Part shown: piece by piece, positions 16,000-16,278 of the stretch
How positions within the stretch are numbered: the first letter of the stretch is position 1
How the letters are laid out: each line of letters starts with the position of its first letter
Source of the DNA: Candidatus Eiseniibacteriota bacterium
GTDB taxonomy: Bacteria; Eisenbacteria; RBG-16-71-46; JAFGJU01
Length of the DNA: 16,278 nucleotides
NCBI GenBank assembly: GCA_016928935.1
Contig: JAFGJU010000090.1
Span: 1 to 16,278 of the forward strand
Reading direction: 5' to 3'
The notes under the pieces: model-generated
Database searches by the model: none
Told to the model about the DNA's origin: nothing
The model's input: only the letters and a program-made list of their open reading frames with translations
Translations under genes and position numbers: made by a program

Positions 16000-16109
16000 C
16001 ATCCCTCAGGGGTTGCATAGCTTTCGCGCTCCATCGCCTCGGCGCCGCGTCCTTGCCCTCCCATCGCTCAGAGATTGCACGGCGTTCGGGCTCCATCGCC
16101 TCGGGGCCG
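16000..16109. repeat. 48-bp imperfect direct repeat, 62-bp period
   Basis: Bases 16000-16047 match 16062-16109 at 40 of 48 positions, including a perfect 15-base core (GCTCCATCGCCTCGG at 16028 and 16090). Weaker similarity extends leftward to about 15982 with a small indel. The period is not a multiple of three and no gene is recognised, so it is a non-coding duplication in the liv-tRNA spacer. Confidence 0.75.
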
Positions 16110-16127
16110 AAACGCTTCTTCGTGAAA

Positions 16128-16156
16128 TTGACAGCCAGATTGCCGTATGCTATTGT
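16128..16156 (+). promoter_or_regulatory. Strong sigma70-like promoter of tRNA-Asp
   Basis: A perfect TTGACA (16128-16133) lies 17 bp before TATTGT (16151-16156), which is preceded by an extended -10 TGC (16148-16150). Transcription would start near 16163, leaving a leader of about 38 bases before the tRNA. The AT-rich patch stands out from its GC-rich surroundings. This is typical for a stable-RNA promoter. Confidence 0.75.
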
Positions 16157-16177
16157 AATAAGGGTATACGGCAATCT
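16137..16177. repeat. 12-bp perfect inverted repeat bracketing the tRNA promoter -10 box
   Basis: AGATTGCCGTAT (16137-16148) and ATACGGCAATCT (16166-16177) are exact reverse complements, separated by 17 bp that contain the -10 box and the predicted start site. The left arm falls in the promoter spacer, so only the right arm would be transcribed. That points to a DNA-level operator rather than an RNA hairpin. Confidence 0.8.
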
Positions 16178-16200
16178 TCTTGTCCTATCCGCAGTACGGC

Positions 16201-16278
16201 GGGGTCGTAGTTCAGTTTGGTTAGAACGCTGGCCTGTCACGCCAGAGGTCGCGAGTTCGAGTCTCGTCGGCCCCGCCA
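16201..16278 (+). tRNA. tRNA-Asp (anticodon GTC), CCA encoded
   Basis: Full cloverleaf of 78 bases. The acceptor stem is GGGGTCG with CGGCCCC (one T-G pair). The D-arm is GTTC/GAAC. The anticodon arm is CTGGC-CTGTCAC-GCCAG with anticodon GTC, the variable loop is AGGTC, and the T-arm is GCGAG-TTCGAGT-CTCGT. The discriminator is G73, an aspartate identity element. CCA is encoded and ends exactly at the last base of the window. Confidence 0.97.

Noticed and set aside
15239..16240. 333-codon minus-strand open frame over livF and the spacer
   Set aside because: Mostly antisense to livF, and in the spacer it runs through the 62-bp repeat, whose period breaks frame. No family recognised.

Overview
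The window is GC-rich bacterial DNA with every recognisable gene on the + strand. The best taxonomic clue is the first gene, a secreted peptidase ending in a FlgD-like tail that begins NYPNPFNP. That tail is common in the FCB-related and neighbouring uncultured candidate phyla (Eisenbacteria, Krumholzibacteria, Latescibacteria, WOR-3 and similar). The exact lineage cannot be fixed from this sequence. Lipoproteins with lipoboxes and GTG/TTG starts are frequent.

Layout. (1) 7-2640: secreted M28 metallopeptidase with a YCF48-type beta-propeller inserted inside its catalytic domain. (2) 2886-10528: a tightly packed seven-gene block: murQ, a sugar-type ABC importer (lipoprotein binding protein plus two permeases), anmK, a SpoIID-family lipoprotein and nagZ. 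(3) 10596-15868: a complete branched-chain amino-acid type (LivKHMGF) ABC importer with its own sigma70-like promoter. (4) 15869-16278: non-coding DNA with a direct repeat, a strong promoter bracketed by a 12-bp inverted repeat, and a tRNA-Asp gene ending exactly at the window edge.

How the genes work together. Block 2 reads as a nearly complete route for salvaging 1,6-anhydro-muropeptide sugars. The SpoIID-like enzyme would cut denuded glycan strands outside the membrane, the ABC importer would bring in the product, NagZ would remove GlcNAc, AnmK would open and phosphorylate anhydroMurNAc, and MurQ would give GlcNAc-6-phosphate. An ABC importer stands where Gram-negatives use AmpG and Bacillus uses a PTS. 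The importer's substrate is inferred from context only, and no sugar-transport ATPase is encoded here. The amino-acid importer next door is separately promoted; a shared role (taking up stem-peptide amino acids) is only a speculation.

No mobile element, CRISPR array, rRNA or convincing strong terminator was seen.
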